In this document: piece after piece, positions 6,569-8,071 of the stretch
Layout of the letters: every line of letters starts with the position of its first letter
Position numbering within the stretch: the stretch's first letter is position 1
Assembly: GCA_903884125.1 (NCBI GenBank)
Contig: CAISDR010000415.1
Location: 1-8,071, forward strand
DNA: 8,071 nucleotides
Source of the DNA: an uncultured bacterium
Lineage (GTDB): Bacteria; Pseudomonadota; Alphaproteobacteria; CAISDR01
Reading direction: 5' to 3'
The notes under the pieces: generated by a model
Told to the model about the DNA's origin: nothing
Seen by the model: the letters and a program-made list of their open reading frames with translations, nothing else
The model's database searches: none
Translations under genes and position numbers: made by a program

Positions 6569-7441
6569 TCACGAATTGCGCGCTGTGACAATCCAGACAG
6601 CCGCCGGAAGTTTGACGCCTGTTTGCGTACGATGGGACTCAAGACCTTTTTCGATTGCCTGACGCACATCGGCAATCCTTGTTTTATCCATTTCGCCAAG
6701 CAGTCGTCCCAATGGTCCGAACATAATCGCGAAATCAACTGCCGTTTTGAAGTCGTCGGCGGAATTCCCGGCCCGCCCCAGTGTCATCATTCGATCAGCA
6801 GGCGTGAATTTGATATCTGAAAATCCTGCATTGCTCAGCAGAGCGGTTACCCGGCTGTCATCGGCAAAAGCAAAGGGACCCGGCTCGTCAGGTGCTGTCG
6901 GCGGCGGCGCTGGAATGATACTGAGGGCTGATTGCAGCGGCGTGTACATCCATCCGTTCAATGGCAATGGCCGCCAGCAGACAAAGGTCAGGCGCGCACC
7001 TGATTTAAGACCTTTGCGGATATTGGCAAATGCCTTGACCGGATCACGAAAAAACATCACCCCAAAGCGGGAAAAAAGCTGGTCGGCTTCAAAGCCGGTG
7101 AAATCATAAACCGATGCATCAGCATTTCTGAATTCCACCTGTGTTCTATCGCCCGCCCGCTGACGTGCCAGCCCCAGCATCGGCTCTGAAATATCAACAC
7201 CGAGCACCTTGCCCTGACGGCCCACACGATCAGCCAGCAGAATGCTGGTTGCGCCACATCCGCAACCGATATCAATGATCCGCTCGCCCAGATCGGGACC
7301 TGCGACATCCAGCGCAATCTGTCCCAGCGGGTCGAGCACCTTGTCCATCTGGCTTTGATGATCAACCCATTTGACACCACTTGGGCCGTTCCAATAGGCG
7401 GCCTGATCTTCATTTTCTGCGGCAACTTGGGATAGGGTCAT
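6569..7441 (-). CDS. Class I SAM-dependent methyltransferase
   Basis: This 290-residue cytosolic protein has a Rossmann-type methyltransferase core. Motif I is IIDIGCGCG (55-63), the glycine-rich SAM loop. It is followed by an acidic residue ending the second strand, Asp83 in VLGVDISEPML (79-89), which would bind the SAM ribose, and by FRNADASVYDF (104-114) near the adenine pocket. The N-terminus YWNGPSGVKWVDHQ (16-29) and the C-terminal VKLPAAVWIVTARN (276-289) recall a family common in proteobacteria and usually annotated only as a methyltransferase. The region at about 160-290 is presumably the substrate cap. The acceptor is unknown. The ATG at 7441 has GGAGA 7 nt upstream. The gene lies 34 bp after the acyl-CoA synthetase stop and 39 bp before the AEC start, so one transcript is likely. 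Confidence 0.88.
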   Translation of the reverse strand: MTLSQVAAENEDQAAYWNGPSGVKWVDHQSQMDKVLDPLGQIALDVAGPDLGERIIDIGCGCGATSILLADRVGRQGKVLGVDISEPMLGLARQRAGDRTQVEFRNADASVYDFTGFEADQLFSRFGVMFFRDPVKAFANIRKGLKSGARLTFVCWRPLPLNGWMYTPLQSALSIIPAPPPTAPDEPGPFAFADDSRVTALLSNAGFSDIKFTPADRMMTLGRAGNSADDFKTAVDFAIMFGPLGRLLGEMDKTRIADVRQAIEKGLESHRTQTGVKLPAAVWIVTARNS

Positions 7442-7448
7442 CAGCGGG

Positions 7449-7453
7449 TCTCC
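7449..7453 (-). promoter_or_regulatory. Ribosome binding site of the methyltransferase gene
   Basis: The minus strand reads GGAGA, 7 nt before the ATG at 7441. It is the clearest Shine-Dalgarno match on the right side and confirms the start. Confidence 0.55.
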
Positions 7454-7475
7454 GAGCTTCCGGGTCGATCAAATG

Positions 7476-8071
7476 TCAGGTGGCATCGGCCAGATTCAGC
7501 ATCTCGCGCAGCTGTCGTTTCAGGAATTTTCCATTGGCATTTCTGGGCAGCCCATCAGGCAATATCCAGATGTATCGGGGCACCTTGTGTTTGGCAACCA
7601 GTGCCGAACAGTGTTGGCGCAGCGCGTCGGCTCTCAAATCCGTTCCGGCATGGGGAACAACAGCGACACCGATCTCTTCGCCCAGACGCGCATCCGGCAC
7701 ACCAAACGCGGAGCATTCCGCAACGCCGGCATGTCGATGCAGGGTTGCTTCAACTTCGGCGCAATAGATGTTTTCGCCACCGCGCAGAACCATATCTTTT
7801 TTACGGTCTACAATATAAATGAACCCGTCCTGATCGATACGCGCCACATCACCTGTATGCAACCAGCCGTCGGTGATCGTCTCTGCCGTTGCTTCCGGAC
7901 GGTTAATATAGCCTTTGATTACCGACGCCCCGCGCACCCATAATTCGCCAATTTCGCCAACCGGCAGGTCACGGCCCTGATCATCGACGCATTTTGCTTC
8001 GTAAACCGGCATGGCAGGACCGGCGCTGTCCGGACGATCCACAAAGAAATCACCCGCGACTGAGGTGATGA
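7476..8071 (-). CDS. Acyl-CoA synthetase / AMP-binding enzyme, C-terminal part (partial, 5' end outside window)
   Basis: The frame is open to the right edge. A GTG at 8042 is internal, because sensible residues (ITSVAGDFF) continue upstream of it. About 198 residues of the C-terminal half of an ANL-superfamily enzyme are visible. In order they are GELWVRGASVIKGY, then GWLHTGD (near 7845-7865) with the ATP-ribose-binding aspartate, then DRKKDMVLRGGENIY (about 7763-7810), which is the hinge and the CoA-side motif, and finally RNANGKFLKRQL near 7500-7540 with the catalytic lysine of the adenylation step. The enzyme would activate a carboxylic acid with ATP and transfer it to CoA. The substrate-pocket region is mostly outside the window, so fatty, aromatic or other acyl specificity cannot be judged. 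It is probably upstream in an operon with the methyltransferase and the AEC permease. Confidence 0.92.
   Translation of the reverse strand, partial: ITSVAGDFFVDRPDSAGPAMPVYEAKCVDDQGRDLPVGEIGELWVRGASVIKGYINRPEATAETITDGWLHTGDVARIDQDGFIYIVDRKKDMVLRGGENIYCAEVEATLHRHAGVAECSAFGVPDARLGEEIGVAVVPHAGTDLRADALRQHCSALVAKHKVPRYIWILPDGLPRNANGKFLKRQLREMLNLADAT

Noticed and set aside
7473..7943. 156-codon plus-strand open frame opposite the acyl-CoA synthetase
   Set aside because: The minus strand carries consecutive ANL-family motifs over the same bases. The plus frame shows none.
8040..8042. GTG as start of the acyl-CoA synthetase
   Set aside because: The frame continues to the window edge with plausible enzyme sequence, and the family needs several hundred residues before this point, so this is an internal valine codon.

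Overview
The window looks like ordinary chromosome from a Gram-negative bacterium, most likely an alphaproteobacterium. That placement is an inference from the style of the protein families (a hydroxyproline-epimerase-type racemase, a DapA-family partner, an AEC carrier and a class I methyltransferase). It has not been tested by any search. Genes are tightly packed. I see no rRNA, tRNA, CRISPR, insertion sequence or phage gene, and no stretch over 300 bases lacks a gene. The largest gap is the ~134 bp divergent region between uppP and the DapA-family gene.

Left part (1-1812): the last codons of an upstream gene are followed, 20 bp on, by a MotB/OmpA-type protein with one membrane segment and a peptidoglycan-binding domain. 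Running towards it on the minus strand is uppP (undecaprenyl-diphosphatase), with only 17 bp between the two stops. Both act at the cell envelope but are probably separate transcription units.

Middle part (1947-5615, plus strand): a DapA-family lyase/deaminase, a 4-hydroxyproline-2-epimerase-type enzyme with both catalytic cysteines, and an Asp/Glu-racemase-superfamily protein lie 9 and 2 bp apart and look like one operon. After 76 bp comes a GST-fold protein of about 331 residues. The first two match two steps of bacterial hydroxyproline breakdown (epimerisation, then deamination of the pyrroline product). The D-hydroxyproline oxidase/dehydrogenase and the semialdehyde dehydrogenase are not in the window. 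The third protein keeps only one of the two cysteines typical of its superfamily, so its reaction is open.

Right part (5612-8071, minus strand): transcription runs from the right edge through the C-terminal part of an acyl-CoA synthetase-like AMP-binding enzyme, a class I SAM-dependent methyltransferase (34 bp on) and an AEC-family permease (39 bp on). The permease ends tail to tail with the GST-like gene, and the two stop codons share the palindrome CTAG.

The part most worth following up is the hydroxyproline-like cassette with its extra, single-cysteine racemase-fold protein and neighbouring GST-fold protein. The rest is conventional.
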